Notes under the pieces: model-generated
What the model was told of the DNA's origin: nothing
Databases searched by the model: none
What the model saw: only the letters and a program-made list of their open reading frames with translations
Origin: Branchinecta lynchi
Taxonomy: Eukaryota; Arthropoda; Branchiopoda; Anostraca; Branchinectidae
Assembly: GCA_023053575.1 (NCBI GenBank)
Contig: JAKZAP010000005.1
Span: 9,176,001-9,240,000, forward strand
Direction: 5' to 3'
DNA length: 64,000 nt
Part shown: piece after piece, positions 41,291 to 52,191 of the stretch
Layout of the letters: every line of letters begins with the position of its first letter
Position numbering within the stretch: position 1 is the first letter of the stretch
Made by a program: the position numbers and the translations under genes

Positions 41291-42364
41291 CCAATATCTT
41301 CTGAACTTTTCGCGTTTAATCAGTGCCTCATGATTTTAATCAGTGTAATTTTATTGACAAGTTACGTGACCTGACAGACAAATGGCCAGTTACGGGCCAT
41401 AGTGTGATATGCGATTTAGCTCTATATATATTATTCAGTTTCAAGTATTATAATTTCAGTGTATACCCTACATTGTTGACGTAAAATCAACTAGTCGGCG
41501 TACCGCCTTTACAAGATTTTTAATGAATAAACTAAACTTGTGAACAAATCAGTTGTTAAGCTGTGCTTCTGAATCGGGAAACCGTCTGGACAACATCTTT
41601 TGGGAGTGTGCGCTCCCTCGGGTTGGCCATTTAAATAGACCCGTCTATTGTCACCAGTCTTTGACACGCCACTAAATAATTTTCGGAAATATTAGCCTCT
41701 ACTAATATGAAAAATAATAGCCTCTTAATTACTTTTACTTTGAACATATGTTAGATTAGAAACTACGCACTGCTAACCATTTGCAACTGATTCCCGACTC
41801 TCCTCAGCCAGCCACATTACACTTGACAAACGGGTGGGATCGGCATCATTACATACGCCCCTCATAAAATTCCTCTCGGATTAGTTCTTTTTGGCCGCTA
41901 GGTGCGCTATCGTAAAAAAAAACAATGACACGTTACTTCTATGTGTATGTTTATCCTGGTTAGTTTTGCAATTTTCAATTCCTCTTAGGCCTAACCATGT
42001 TTACAACTGTTTAAAATGCCTCTTCCCCTCTTTTTGCTTTACCCAACTTTGTTCTGTCAAGGGTCATCAAGTTTGTCATTTCTGGCTTCCGTTTTCATTG
42101 CTGAGTGCCGGCTGTCTTTCCCACGGGGCTAATGCGCGACTCGATATGAAGCGAAAGCCTAATCGCTCATTCACTCGTCAGATAACTTATCCCCAGATCT
42201 CACGTGTGATTGTTATTGTTCCTCTAGTGCGTCTGGCGGCTATTCGTCATCGGATTTTATGAAGGACGTATTACCTCAAACAGCATGCTGCGAATTCGCG
42301 TTTCTGTTTGCGAAGTTTCACCGGTTTCCGTTAGTGTCGCATGGTTGTGGCCCGCCCACTTTGT

Positions 42365-42570
42365 CCCAAACATAAATCGAGCTTGCTTAACTGCCGAGGT
42401 GGTGAAGCTGTGCTTCCGGCGAAGTTCGCGTTGCGTGATTGTTAAAACTCGGCTAGGCCGAAAAGCGCTAAAAAGTTACAGGTGCAAAACGAAACAATTG
42501 CGAAAGGTGGGGATTTCAGAATTTTGTAATCCCGTAATAATTCAGTTTCGCTGCAGCGTCTATGTGAATC
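42365..42570 (+). repeat. Dispersed repeat, relative at 58140-58265
   Basis: aaactcggctaggccgaaaa.gc.ctaaaaa, acaggtgcaaaacgaaacaa and gaaaggtggggatttcagaa match 58160-58245 with about 80% identity. Upstream ORFs (41891-42262) have no recognised domain. Confidence 0.6.
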
Positions 42571-42630
42571 CTTTTAGTGCATATTCGGTGTATCAGTGTA
42601 TAGTCCAGTGCTATTAAACAACAGTTCATG

Positions 42631-42740
42631 TAAGTAAGTAAGTAAGTAAGTAATTTAATTATGACCCGCCATTTTGAAAAGGCGGAGTAAATGAAGAAAA
42701 TATAGAAAATAAACAAAACACATAAACAAACAGAAAAAGA
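42631..42740 (-). mobile_element. LINE 3'-tail repeat, second copy of the 16665-16760 type
   Basis: (gtaa)n then tttaattatgacccgccatt, ttgaaaaggcggagtaaatg and aaacaaaacacataaacaaa. On the minus strand it is a stem (ccgcc...ggcgg) followed by a (TTAC)n tail. Confidence 0.75.
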
Positions 42741-42989
42741 CACTTAATTTTCAATTCTTCGGTCAGGAAGCAGTGGACGACGTCGTGCTCTGGTTGGGCC
42801 CTGTTGTCCATAATTTTTGAAAGCGATGAATAATTTTTGAAAGCGATGTGTTTTGTAGGGAGAAAAGCTTCGGCTTTACCTCTTTTTCTTATTAATAAAT
42901 AAATAAGGGAGATAGGAATAACGTGAAAGGCAGCACAAGCAAGAACGGCCCTTTAAGGCTGGAAGGACGAACCTGCCATCGTCTAGCTG

Positions 42990-43088
42990 CAACTGGACGA
43001 TGACCCTTGCAAAGAAGGACCAAAATGTTGCTGAATAGCCTCACCTGACTTATCCGTCTAGCACCATCAAATACGCATCCACATAACG
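42990..43088 (+). mobile_element. Penelope-like tail fragment
   Basis: gatgacccttgcaaagaagg, accaaaatgttgctgaat, ctgacttatccgtctagcac and catcaaat, diverged from the family consensus. Confidence 0.55.
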
Positions 43089-43687
43089 GTAAATATGACT
43101 TTACCATTACGTGGGAAAGACCGGACCAACAAAAAATTCCGGGGAGAAATACAAGAAGTGATGTCTAGCCTCCAGCTCTACTTTAAACCTATGTTTCTAT
43201 CGTTCAGGTCCGACCCAAGAAAAACTTTAGACATCCCCTATCCCCTCCACTCACGCACTACATAAGCGATTAATAACCTTTTCCCGCGGAAGCCGCTGTG
43301 ATAGCGGAGAAGATTAAAACAAGTGATACGACAAAAAATCATTTCCAGAACGAAAGTGCTTTAGACTCTTCTTCCAAACCATGATATAATCACACAATTT
43401 TTGTCTACTAACAAATATAACGTATTCTGCTAACGAGCAAAAAATGCCCTAGACCAGCAACGGCAAGAAGTGGCCGGGAAATACCCTACTGCTGGATAAA
43501 AAAGGATTGCGTTTTTTAATTAAAACTTCGTAGTTCTGCGTTCGTGTCCGCACGCCGGTGTCTCGGCGCTATTATTTTAGGTTGGAAATCTGGTGATATT
43601 ATTTTGCGTTGAAAAATTTAATCTGGCTGGTACAGCAATTGAAGGTAATGTAAGTAATGTAACTCACCAATAGAAGCCAACACTTAC

Positions 43688-43805
43688 CGATAAGACTAGG
43701 TGTGGAGGGACCACAAAGCACATAGAAGCAGTTACTGCACGCTCCACCTCGATTATAAGGATTGACTTTCTTTTCACCTCCAGAGCTATTAAATGACCCC
43801 TTGAT
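43688..43805 (-). CDS. ZDHHC14/18/9-like palmitoyltransferase, NPY-motif exon
   Basis: Bounded by acceptor gaattcttgtttcag-like (cttgtttcag) and donor cg|gtaagtg, 118 bp. It begins in phase 0 with IKGSFNSSGGEKKV, then NPYNRGGACSNCFYVLCGP and PSLI. NED-IKG and NPY...N...LCGP...SLI are diagnostic of the ZDHHC9/14/18 subgroup, the NPY part being the C-terminal PaCCT-like motif of DHHC acyltransferases. It follows the TTNED exon at 57568-57722 across an intron of about 13.8 kb. Confidence 0.9.
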
Positions 43806-44599
43806 CTGAAACAAGAATGAATATGAATTTCAAGTGAAGATGGCGTACACCTTCTACCTTTCAAATATAATAATAATATAATGCACACAAAATAGGCCAT
43901 TGGCCTCTACAGTGTACGTTTAAAACACTTTTCATCATACATTTTTTCAGCGTCCAGAGATTTTTTGAAGGTGCTGATAGAGTAACTCAGAACTACTGCA
44001 GATGGGAGGGCGTTCCAGCAGTTCTACTCTGTTCTGAAAAGACTATCTACCGATTTCCTAAACTCTTACATGTCTAAACTAAAGAGCTCTGCAGTTGCAT
44101 AAAGCTAAAGAATTCAAGCGTCAACTTCGTTACGGCTGTCTTGAGAACACTTTCCAGCAGACGCTGCAACTACACTTGACACAAATATCTTCTTTTCTCT
44201 CAAACGTCATTCTTATTATCTCGGGTGCAACTCGAGCGAATATGCAAAAAGACGGAACTGTCCACTTCAAGAGTTTCAAATGGCTATCGCCTGCGGAAAT
44301 CCTCGGAGCAAGTGGCCTTAATATCCCTTCATTCGTTTCACTCTTTTGTAAAGAGGCTAAATCGACAAGCTGCCGTGGACGGTCTTGATCTTACATTTCC
44401 GAAGAAATTTGCATGGATACCATCAGGAGATACCACAAATAGTTGATTTTTGGAATATACTATGCCAAACGCAGAATAGAACTGAAACCTTTTCTTGAAC
44501 CCCCCGCAGGGGGTTTGGGTATCGATGCCATCTACTCGGTGAACTAAAGAAATGCTAAACTAACTGGACTTGAAATAAAGATTTTCGGCAAGTATTGTG

Positions 44600-44652
44600 C
44601 AGTTCCTTGGTAAGGGTTTTAGTGTTTTCGTTGACAGTGAACATTCACTATT
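44600..44652 (-). mobile_element. Half of a pogo-like copy split by a LINE (other half 46096-46125)
   Basis: The minus strand matches 38430-38465 (cagtgaacgttcaccgacga then aaacactaaaaacc). The other half at 46096-46125 supplies cagtagaggtatgcttattt then gaacg. The LINE 44655-46091 separates them. Confidence 0.55.
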
Positions 44653-44654
44653 AT

Positions 44655-46091
44655 GTGAATGTTCTCCGTATGTCTGAAGGCCGGCGCAGTCCAGTTGTTA
44701 TAAATAGTGTTAATGTAGCTTCTGTTGTATTCAAATTGAAGAAGGGCAAAGCCTCTGGTCTGGATGGGATCCGCGCAGAACATCTGAAACTTGGTTCCAA
44801 TTTACTGTTCGAGTACACTGCTTTGTTATTTCAAATGTGTCTGAATTTGGGAATGGTCCCTACTAATTTTTGCGTAGGTAAGACCACAAATATCTTAAAG
44901 AAAGGTGCTGGAAAGTCCATCTTGCAAATCTTATAGGCCTATTACTGTTTCTTCAGTATTAAGCAAAGTTTTCGAGCGGATCCTATTGCCACACCTGATC
45001 CGATCTTGCCTTAAAGGTGATAAACAATTCGGATTTCGGTCTTTTTATGGTTGTGCCACAGCCCATCGGCTTCTTAAACGTGTTATGCGCCACGCAACGG
45101 AATCGAAATCTTCAGTTTTCATATGTAGTGTAGATGTGGCTGCAGCTTTTGATTCTATTCTACATCCCCAGTGCTTTCTTTCCTTATTGAGTCTGGTGTA
45201 GATGCTAGTATTGTGAAAGTGCTTAGATTCTGGTATGGTCACTCTGTTATTAAGATTTGTCTTGGTGATTCGACAGAAAAGGGAAGTTCTGGAATGGTAT
45301 ATTCTGACAAAATCCCGCTTAGAAAAGGTGTAAGACAGGGTTCAGTCTTGAGCCCTATCCTATTTAACAGTGCAATTTATTCTGTTACGCGAAACCTGCA
45401 AGGAAGCCTCTCTATGGACGGGCTTGACTTGAGCTATATCTCGTATGCGGACGACCTACTTCTTTTGAGTGCTTCGCTATTCGCGCTTGAAGACAATATC
45501 CATCTTTTAGTCGATATGTATAAAAGCATTGGCCTGTCAGTTAACTACTCCAAAACTGAGTATCTTGTCTTCAATGGACGCGCTAATAACGATTCGCGGT
45601 TGCGTGTAAATAAGAACACTGTTATACCAAGATGTGTATTGGTTACGGTATGTCGCACTAAAGAACACAGTAAATAGTCTAATCCTAGGGCGCCTGTTCA
45701 ACGCTTTGGTCACACCGCACTTTCTGTACATTTCTCCATTTTGGGATTTGCTAAACATTTCCGAGAAAAGGCAAATTCGGACAAAATATTACAAACTGGC
45801 AAAATACCTTCTCGAACTCCCCCCGTGGGAGTCTAATTCAGCCCTCTCGAAGAAGTACCACATTATCGATGCTTCCGTGAAGTCCGAAATCATAGTGTCG
45901 TGCTAGATCCCGGGCTCTCAAAAACATATACGAATCGCCGTTGACTCGCCTAACGTATTTATAAGTTTCATAAAGTTTATGTAGTGTTTCGTTTTCTTTG
46001 TGTGTAATTCATTTTTCTTTCTTTCTATTACTCCGCTCTTTCATTTGTTGTATAGCGGGCCTCAATAAATTATTATTATTATTATTATTAT
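44655..46091 (+). pseudogene. 5'-truncated non-LTR retrotransposon with reverse transcriptase, frameshifted
   Basis: Successive frames contain KKGKASGLDGIRAEHLK (RT block 1), YRPITVSSVLSKVFERIL (block 2), VDVAAAFDSI (catalytic D), LRKGVRQGSVLSPILFN (block 4) and YISYADDLLLLS (YADD at about 45440), then NYSKTEYLVFNG and YYKLAKYLLELPPWES near the end. At least two frame changes, near 44920 and 45180, inactivate it. It ends with tagcgggcctcaataaa and an (att)n tail at 46066-46091. It is a CR1/L2-like LINE. Confidence 0.9.
46066..46091 (+). repeat. (ATT)n LINE tail
   Basis: Microsatellite tail directly after aataaa, typical of CR1/L2-type 3' ends. Confidence 0.85.
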
Positions 46092-46232
46092 GATGCGGCG
46101 TTCAAATAAGCATACCTCTACTGTCCTCTTCTTGAAATCCCTTTTGAAGATGAAAAGGCGTCTTTGTGACATACAAACATACAACATACAAACAGATGCT
46201 CAAGGCATGAGCGAGATATTAATTTTTTCCAG

Positions 46233-46442
46233 ATCTTCGTGGCATTTTAACACCTGAAGGTGGAAAATGAGCGTTCTTCCTAGTTCTAAAGCGAACGACA
46301 CAGCCGTCATGCTTACTAAGCGTTAGAGTTCAGCTGACATGGTCCAGAAGTGAGATCCAAGACGACTTTGCGAGCAGGCCGATGGAGTCATTCCAGTCCA
46401 AGCGGACCCCGCTGTGTGATCCACTAAATGCGGTAATGGCTG
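46233..46442 (+). pseudogene. Inverted degenerate copy of ZDHHC exon 38081-38308
   Basis: It lies on the strand opposite to the gene. Shared blocks with the exon are cgtggcattttaac, cctgaaggtg, atgagcgttcttcctagt, gacacagccgtcatg, gttagagttcag, cattccagtccaagcggac and gtgatccactaaa. The acceptor (ttttttccag) is preserved, but the donor is lost (gtaaga became ttaaga) and two deletions of about 6 and 11 bp break the frame. Identity is about 80%. Confidence 0.85.
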
Positions 46443-47029
46443 TTAAGACTACTTGTGAGGGGTACTCCTCGAGCAACACATATTCCGTCACAGTTTAATA
46501 CAGCTCATGGAAAAGACCAGTCAGTCTACACTCAAGTGCTTGCCCCCCTCCCCCCATTCCGCTATACAAGAATTTCAAATGGTTTTTCTCTTCTTTTTTT
46601 TCTCCGGTCGTTTGTATCGGTAAGGGTATAGGGATCTATTTCCGCATGGTTCAGCAGCGCGCCAGCATTCATTCTGGTAACAAGTGCGTTGGTTAAATGT
46701 TTTGGGATAGCAGCTGGACTGGATGTCACAGTTCGGTAGAAAATAAATCCAAGCACATCTCTCGTTCCACTGGGCCACCTTTTCTCTTTAATTCCCTTAT
46801 GCCATCATTATTTTTTGGTTCTGATGCCCGAGCATTTGGGATAACCTAATCAGCGTTTCGCAAAATTCAATGGGCCGAAAAACCCGACCAAAATAGATTG
46901 CTTCGTCTTATATAAGTAATGACTCTTAGCTTGGACGACTGAAAGCGCGGAAGTCTCTTTTCCTTAATAGGCTACGGACAATTCATATTAGCCAAGACCA
47001 ACTCATTGCGGCTCATCCGACAAAACCTA

Positions 47030-47440
47030 AGGCATTTTCTCGTCGTTCCCCGAAGACTCCACCTGAGGAGTCCCCGCGTTTTTGTTTGTCCCGGGGACTC
47101 ACTCCCCGTATTCTCGCGAGTCCCTACGGATGGGGAATGCTCCGATTATCATCACCATCATCAAAAAGGACTCCCTTTCAGATTCAGAGGGGAATCAATT
47201 TTTTTCTGGTGTTGGTGCAACGTAAAACTAATTAAAAATTATTAGTATAAGCGAAACCAAAAATAAAGTCGATCCAGACCAATTTCGTCAATATCATATT
47301 CTTTTTAAGAGGGAAATTCATTTTGGAAGCATTCCCCGTGTTCTCATTGTTTTCCGGACGCGGAGTCCGCGTGGAGTGACTCCCTCTATTCTCGCCGTCG
47401 AGTCCCCGAGCAGTCCTCGGGGAATGGCGAGAATACGCCT
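47030..47440. mobile_element. 411-bp MITE, AGGCGTATTCTCGCC family, copy 1
   Basis: Ends aggcattttctcgtcgttcc and ggaatggcgagaatacgcct are inverted, with sub-terminal ctcctcggggaa / ttccccgagg motifs. CTA flanks both sides (47027-47029 and 47441-47443). The second copy, 51246-51660, is in opposite orientation and carries its own 3-bp duplication. Confidence 0.88.
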
Positions 47441-47479
47441 CTAGTATCTGCACCATAGTAGCTTCTGAGAACAAGACCA

Positions 47480-49098
47480 AAGGTGTCGATGGGATCCCAC
47501 AAATCTAAGATTTGATCCAGACAATCGGGCCTTGTCTTTGTCAGGCTAATCGTCAGACAAAACCGAGTTCACATATTCTATCTACCTATCTAGCTATACC
47601 TCTATAAAAATGATCATCATATACAGACTCAGGGTCTCTTCTTACCCCTAAATCTATCATCTAATCAACTTCAGAAGATTTTTTAGATTCAGATGATTCA
47701 GATATTCTTTTACTTCACCAAAAAAACACAACTACACTGTACAAAAAAACTCAACAACCACATAAAATACAAAAGTCCTGTGGGTGGCTGTATCTTCTAA
47801 CCACCTTTTAACTTGAAATTATTCAATAAATAATGACATAAAAACTAATCTAATATATTTTCAAAAAAAGAAAGAAAAAAAGAGGTAAAGAAAGAGAGAG
47901 AGAAAAAAAGAATATAGGAAAGAAAAATGATTTCCTCGTCACAACCCACCCACCTCCCCCCACCCCACCTCTTCACTCCCCGCCTCCCTACACCCCCTTC
48001 CAACAACCCCCAAAATTCAACCACCTTTTTCAATTAAAAATTTCTTCAACTTTCTTTTAAACAAAATTAAGTTACCGGCCGCTCTAATACTATCTGGGAG
48101 ACCATTCCACGCTGAAACAGCGATGTTTCTAATAGCGAAACCTGACCTCGTTGAGTGTCGGATTTCATGAACCAGATGGTCACCATTTCTGGTAGCATAT
48201 TCATGGTAAAAAGAATTCTGGGAAAATGTATTCCAGAAGTACTCAGGGGACAACTTATTTGAACACTGAAATACAAAAACTGATAGCTGGTAGTCACGCT
48301 GTTGTCCAACATTCAGAACACCAAGCTTTTGCTTTTGCTTTTGACACATTTTCAGGTTTTGGCCGGATTAAAGGCGAACTAGTTGTCCGGCGAGAAAATG
48401 GTTTTCACCATCGGGTTCAGCATGTTTTCTTACCCATAAATAAAACATTTAATCAACTTCAAATGAAACTGTTACTGCGAACCAACTTTCCGGCTTTGGC
48501 CGGATTCCGGAGGAACTGCTTGTCCGGCGAGAAAATGATTTTCACCCTCATGCTCAGCATGTCTTCTTACCCCTGAATCAAACATTTAATCAACTTAAAA
48601 TTAAACTTTTACTTTTAACCAACTTTCCGGTTTTTGCCGGATTCCGGACGGACTACTGGTCCAGCGAGAAAATGGTTTTTACCATCATACTCAGCATGTC
48701 TTCTTACCCCTAAATCAAACATTTAATCAACTTCAAGTGAAACTTTTACTATTAACAAACTTTCCGGTTTTTGCCGGATTCCGGACGAGCTACTTGTCCG
48801 GCGAGAAAACAATTTTCACCATCGTGCTCTGCATGTCTTCTTACCCCATAATCGACTATCACATTAGCTATTTAAAAATATTTTGTTTGTCCCTTAATTT
48901 GAACCCCCACCCCCAAATATAGGGCTACAGAGCCCATCTACGAACTCGACCTTACCCTTGACTCAAACAATCCTCACACCAAGTTTCATCAAAATATCGC
49001 ATTCCCTTCGAGAGGTATCGTGCTTACAGACGGACGGACGGACAACTTTTGCGATGTCATAGGTATCCCACTTACGTTTTGGGATCCCAAAAACGCAA
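47480..49098 (+). mobile_element. GGGATCCC-family tandem-repeat element, copy C, with LINE insertion
   Basis: The left end is gtgtcgatgggatcccacaa and the right end cacttacgttttgggatccc (aaaa). Four 137-bp units have ggccggatt-type anchors at 48361, 48498, 48635 and 48772. The left part is interrupted by a minus-strand LINE at about 47715-48349. The 3' unique part (gacggacggacggacaactt, ttgcgatgtcataggtatcc) precedes the end. Confidence 0.88.
48017..48349 (-). pseudogene. Non-LTR retrotransposon C-terminal fragment
   Basis: A 110-codon frame reads LSVFVFQCSNKLSPEYF, FYHEYATRN, FAIRNIAVSAWNGLPDSIR and FKRKLKKFLIEKGG. The pattern P-x-Y-F ... H-x-Y-x-T-R ... W-N-x-L-P-x-x-I ... F-K-x-x-L-K is the C-terminal end of LINE reverse transcriptases. 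The fragment is 5'-truncated and inserted in element copy C. Its AT-rich 3' part runs to about 47715. Confidence 0.85.
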
Positions 49099-49128
49099 AA
49101 CCTTATTTTTTTTCCCAGCAAACTAATT

Positions 49129-51033
49129 GTGTTGCGAGAGCAACACTTTGGTTTTGTCCTCGTTTTTTTTTTTTTTTTTTTTTTTTTTTCCTATGACTCC
49201 GATTTCATTTTATTCCTGGTAACTGTGAAGGGTCTAACCTGTGCGGTTTTTACGGAAAGTGTGGACCTTAGGCCGGATTGATGAATATGACATTACATTT
49301 TGGAAAGCTCCGTAGAACTCTTGCCTGGGGCCAATAAGGATGGTTTTTGCTTGTCCTCGAGCCAGAGCCTACGGTTTGCGAAGTGAAGTGGAGTTGTATA
49401 GCCTATGCCAGAGAGGACTATCTGAAGTTGTGTAGCGAACCTTTCGTTTCATCAAAAGATGTTTCTGCTGTCGAGTGGAAAGCTCCGTTCTAGCACGCAA
49501 GCAGGCAGGCACCAGTTTCAAATTGAAGATGGACTAAAATCTATAAGTGTTAAATATATGCGGCAGTTACCCGGCCCCACAGCCAACATATCTTCTTTGA
49601 GTGATAAATAGAAAAATCTACAGAGACAAAAAAGTGGCTTTTTCCCACGGGTCCGAAAGTGCTGCCATCTATTGTTTCTGTCCATGTCTGCGACGATTTC
49701 AGCAGAGTTTATAATTTTTTTTTTTTTGCACTTTGGTTTGTGGCAGAGTAACGAGATGTGCCTCTTAAACTTTAAAAGTTCTCTCATTGCTAAAGAAACT
49801 AGAGCTTATCCTTTGCTCCTTTCTAAGTCGTGACGTTAGAAAGTTGGCCTACGGCAAAAAAGTCAACTTTTGAACTAAGACAGGTAGAATTTTTTTTTCG
49901 ACGGCAATCGATAGCCATTGATGAGCTGATCAAAGTATATGTCATCCATTCTTTGGTACAAAAATTCCTTCTTGAGATACACCAGTTTGAAAATTTCAAA
50001 GGGGTTGACAACTTCATAGTAAGGTACATTGAAACCAAAAATAGCTTTATAATACCAACTAGATTATATAGGATATTATTCCAAGTTTTCATCCGTCACG
50101 ATGTCTACGATTGAAAAGGATAAAGTTCAACTGACTGCAAAGTCAATTTAGTCCCTTTTTCCGATATGCTTTTGTTGTGGTTAGGGCAATCGATAGCCCT
50201 TGAAGAGCTGATCAAAATATATGCCTTCCATTTTTTTTTAACAAAAATCCTTCATGAGATAAACCAGTTTGAAAGTTTCAAGGGGTTGACAACTTCAGGA
50301 GTAAGGTACACACTGAAACCAAAAATAGGCGATACCAGTTGTGAGACATGTAAGGCACTTGTAAGCAACAGTCGACTGTTAGCTCATAATCATCTCCGGC
50401 AACGAGGAGTTTGCAGCTTTTGCTAGTTGGTATACCTGTTATTTGTCTCAGGTGTATTCGATGGTAAGAACAATTTTTTTCCCAATTGTAAGACATGCAT
50501 GGGACTTGTAAGTAATAATCGGCTTTTATGCTATAATCATCTTCAGCGATGAGGGGTTTGCAACTTTTGATAGCTGGTGTATCCATTATTTGTTTCCGGT
50601 GAATTTGATGTCAATCACGGGAGACGGACTTGTAAGTAAGATCGGTTCAGGAGGGGCTAGAAATTTTTGAAAATTGGTGCACATTGTATTCGATTTCTGT
50701 AAATATGACAGTAAGAAAGTTTGTATCGATGGTCTATCGCTATAACCTAGGATTAACTGTTTACGCAACGGGTACAAACGATACGGTAATGTAAAATAAT
50801 AAGGTAGTTTTGTAATAATTAATAGTGTCATCTATGGTATTTTAATCCTGAAACGTTACGGATAGCCTTCTTCCGATATTGTTTTGTTGTTGGTTTTACA
50901 ACGCTAAAGAACAGCTTTTGATTATGTGATTATTCTTTTTAGAACATACCGTTTTAAAAGCTTCGATAAGTTGACAATTTCAGCATTTAACCGACAGCGA
51001 AGAAACAAAACCAAAGTGTTGCTCTCGCAACAC
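49129..51033. mobile_element. Hairpin-ended element with internal tandem repeats
   Basis: Both ends carry the hairpin gtgttgcgagagcaacac followed on the inside by tttggttttgt. The left copy is 49129-49157 and its exact inverse is 51005-51033. Inside are two tandem pairs: about 282 bp (ggcaatcgatagcc at 49903 and 50185, with gaaaccaaaaata) and about 150 bp (gtgagacatgtaaggcactt / gtaagacatgcatgggactt at about 50340 and 50488). A T27 run follows the left hairpin. No coding. Confidence 0.8.
49163..49189 (+). repeat. T27 homopolymer
   Basis: Uninterrupted T run just inside the left end of the hairpin element. Length may vary for assembly reasons. Confidence 0.85.
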
Positions 51034-51207
51034 TTTAGCCGGCGAAGCCGGACAAAGGTTGCCGCAACACTTCACGTTGCCCGGGCAACGTAGGTCTAGT
51101 GTAGTTTTGTAAACGATAAAGTGATGATGCTGGTGATTTTGTTGCTGGTGGAGCGTAGGTTTGTCAGATACTAGGTTTTGGAGAAAAACAAACTTAAAGT
51201 ATGCAAA

Positions 51208-51240
51208 CTAGGTAAAGCCCGAAAGGGGCTTTACCTAGAG
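51208..51240. repeat. Perfect hairpin beside a MITE
   Basis: ctaggtaaagcccga-aa-ggggctttacctag folds with a stem of about 13 bp and directly precedes the MITE at 51246. Confidence 0.75.
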
Positions 51241-51245
51241 ACCTT

Positions 51246-51660
51246 AGGCGTATTCTCGCCCGTTCCCTGAGGACTCCTCGGGGAATCAAATGGAACGGCG
51301 GGAATAGAGGGAGTCACTCCCCGCGGACTCCGCAGACAGAAACAGCGAGAACACGGGGAATGTTTCCAGCATGGATTTTGTTCGAAAAATAGATATGGAG
51401 TTGACGAAATTAGTCTGGAGCTACTTTATTTTTGGTTTTGTTTATTCTGATTATTTTTAATTAATTTTACATTGCACCAACACCAGTAAAAATTGATCCC
51501 CTCCGAATCTGAAAGGGAGTCCTTTTTGATCATGGTGATGATAATCAGCGCATTCCCCGTCCGTGGGGACTCGCGAGAATACGGGGAGTGAGTCCCAGGG
51601 ACAAACAAAAACGCGGGGACTCCTCAAGTGGAGTCCGCGGGGAACGGCGAGAGTACGCCT
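51246..51660. mobile_element. 415-bp MITE, AGGCGTATTCTCGCC family, copy 2
   Basis: Ends aggcgtattctcgcccgttc and ggaacggcgagagtacgcct are inverted. CTT flanks both sides (51243-51245 and 51661-51663). The interior matches copy 1 inverted (ctccgaatctgaaagggagt, ccgtggggactcgcgagaat). Confidence 0.88.
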
Positions 51661-52082
51661 CTTGCGTCGATAGTAGGTGAGATCTAAGAAACTAAGCTTC
51701 GTAGAAAAATTCTGATTTCACCATTGAATTCCTCGTAGTCTGATTAAGTGGGATCCACTCTTAACTAAATTCGATTTTGTTCGGTAGATACGTAGACTAC
51801 TAGGTTTTGTCGGAGGACAGTCGATTGCTCTCATTTTAGCCTTCAGGACGATCATTTCACCGAGCCAAAACGTAGCCCCAGCAATCGAAACTTACACTGT
51901 TCTTGAACAGGATTTACTTTGCGCGTCTGCGTCACCTTTGCTAAGGAATAGTCGCGGGATTAGTTCTCTTCAACCTAGGCTGCAGCAAGCTGGCTGTCTA
52001 CCTCCCTCGCCTAAAAAGTTCTAAGCCGAATGCCAGCAATTCCCGACCAATTACACTGAACAAACGGGCCATTAATCCAACA

Positions 52083-52191
52083 AATTTATAAATAAGCTCA
52101 AGAAGATGAATTAGGTCTACTATTCGCTGTCAACTGCATAGCCACGGATGTTTTCTGCGCCATTCTTACATTATGGATTAAGAATTAAACA
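52083..52191 (+). repeat. Left part of a 282-bp tandem unit interrupted by element 52192-54738
   Basis: aataagctcaagaagatgaa, ttaggtctactattcgctgt and ccattcttacattatggatt match 54915-55018. The unit resumes after the element at 54739 with aaacaggataattactcttg. Confidence 0.85.
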
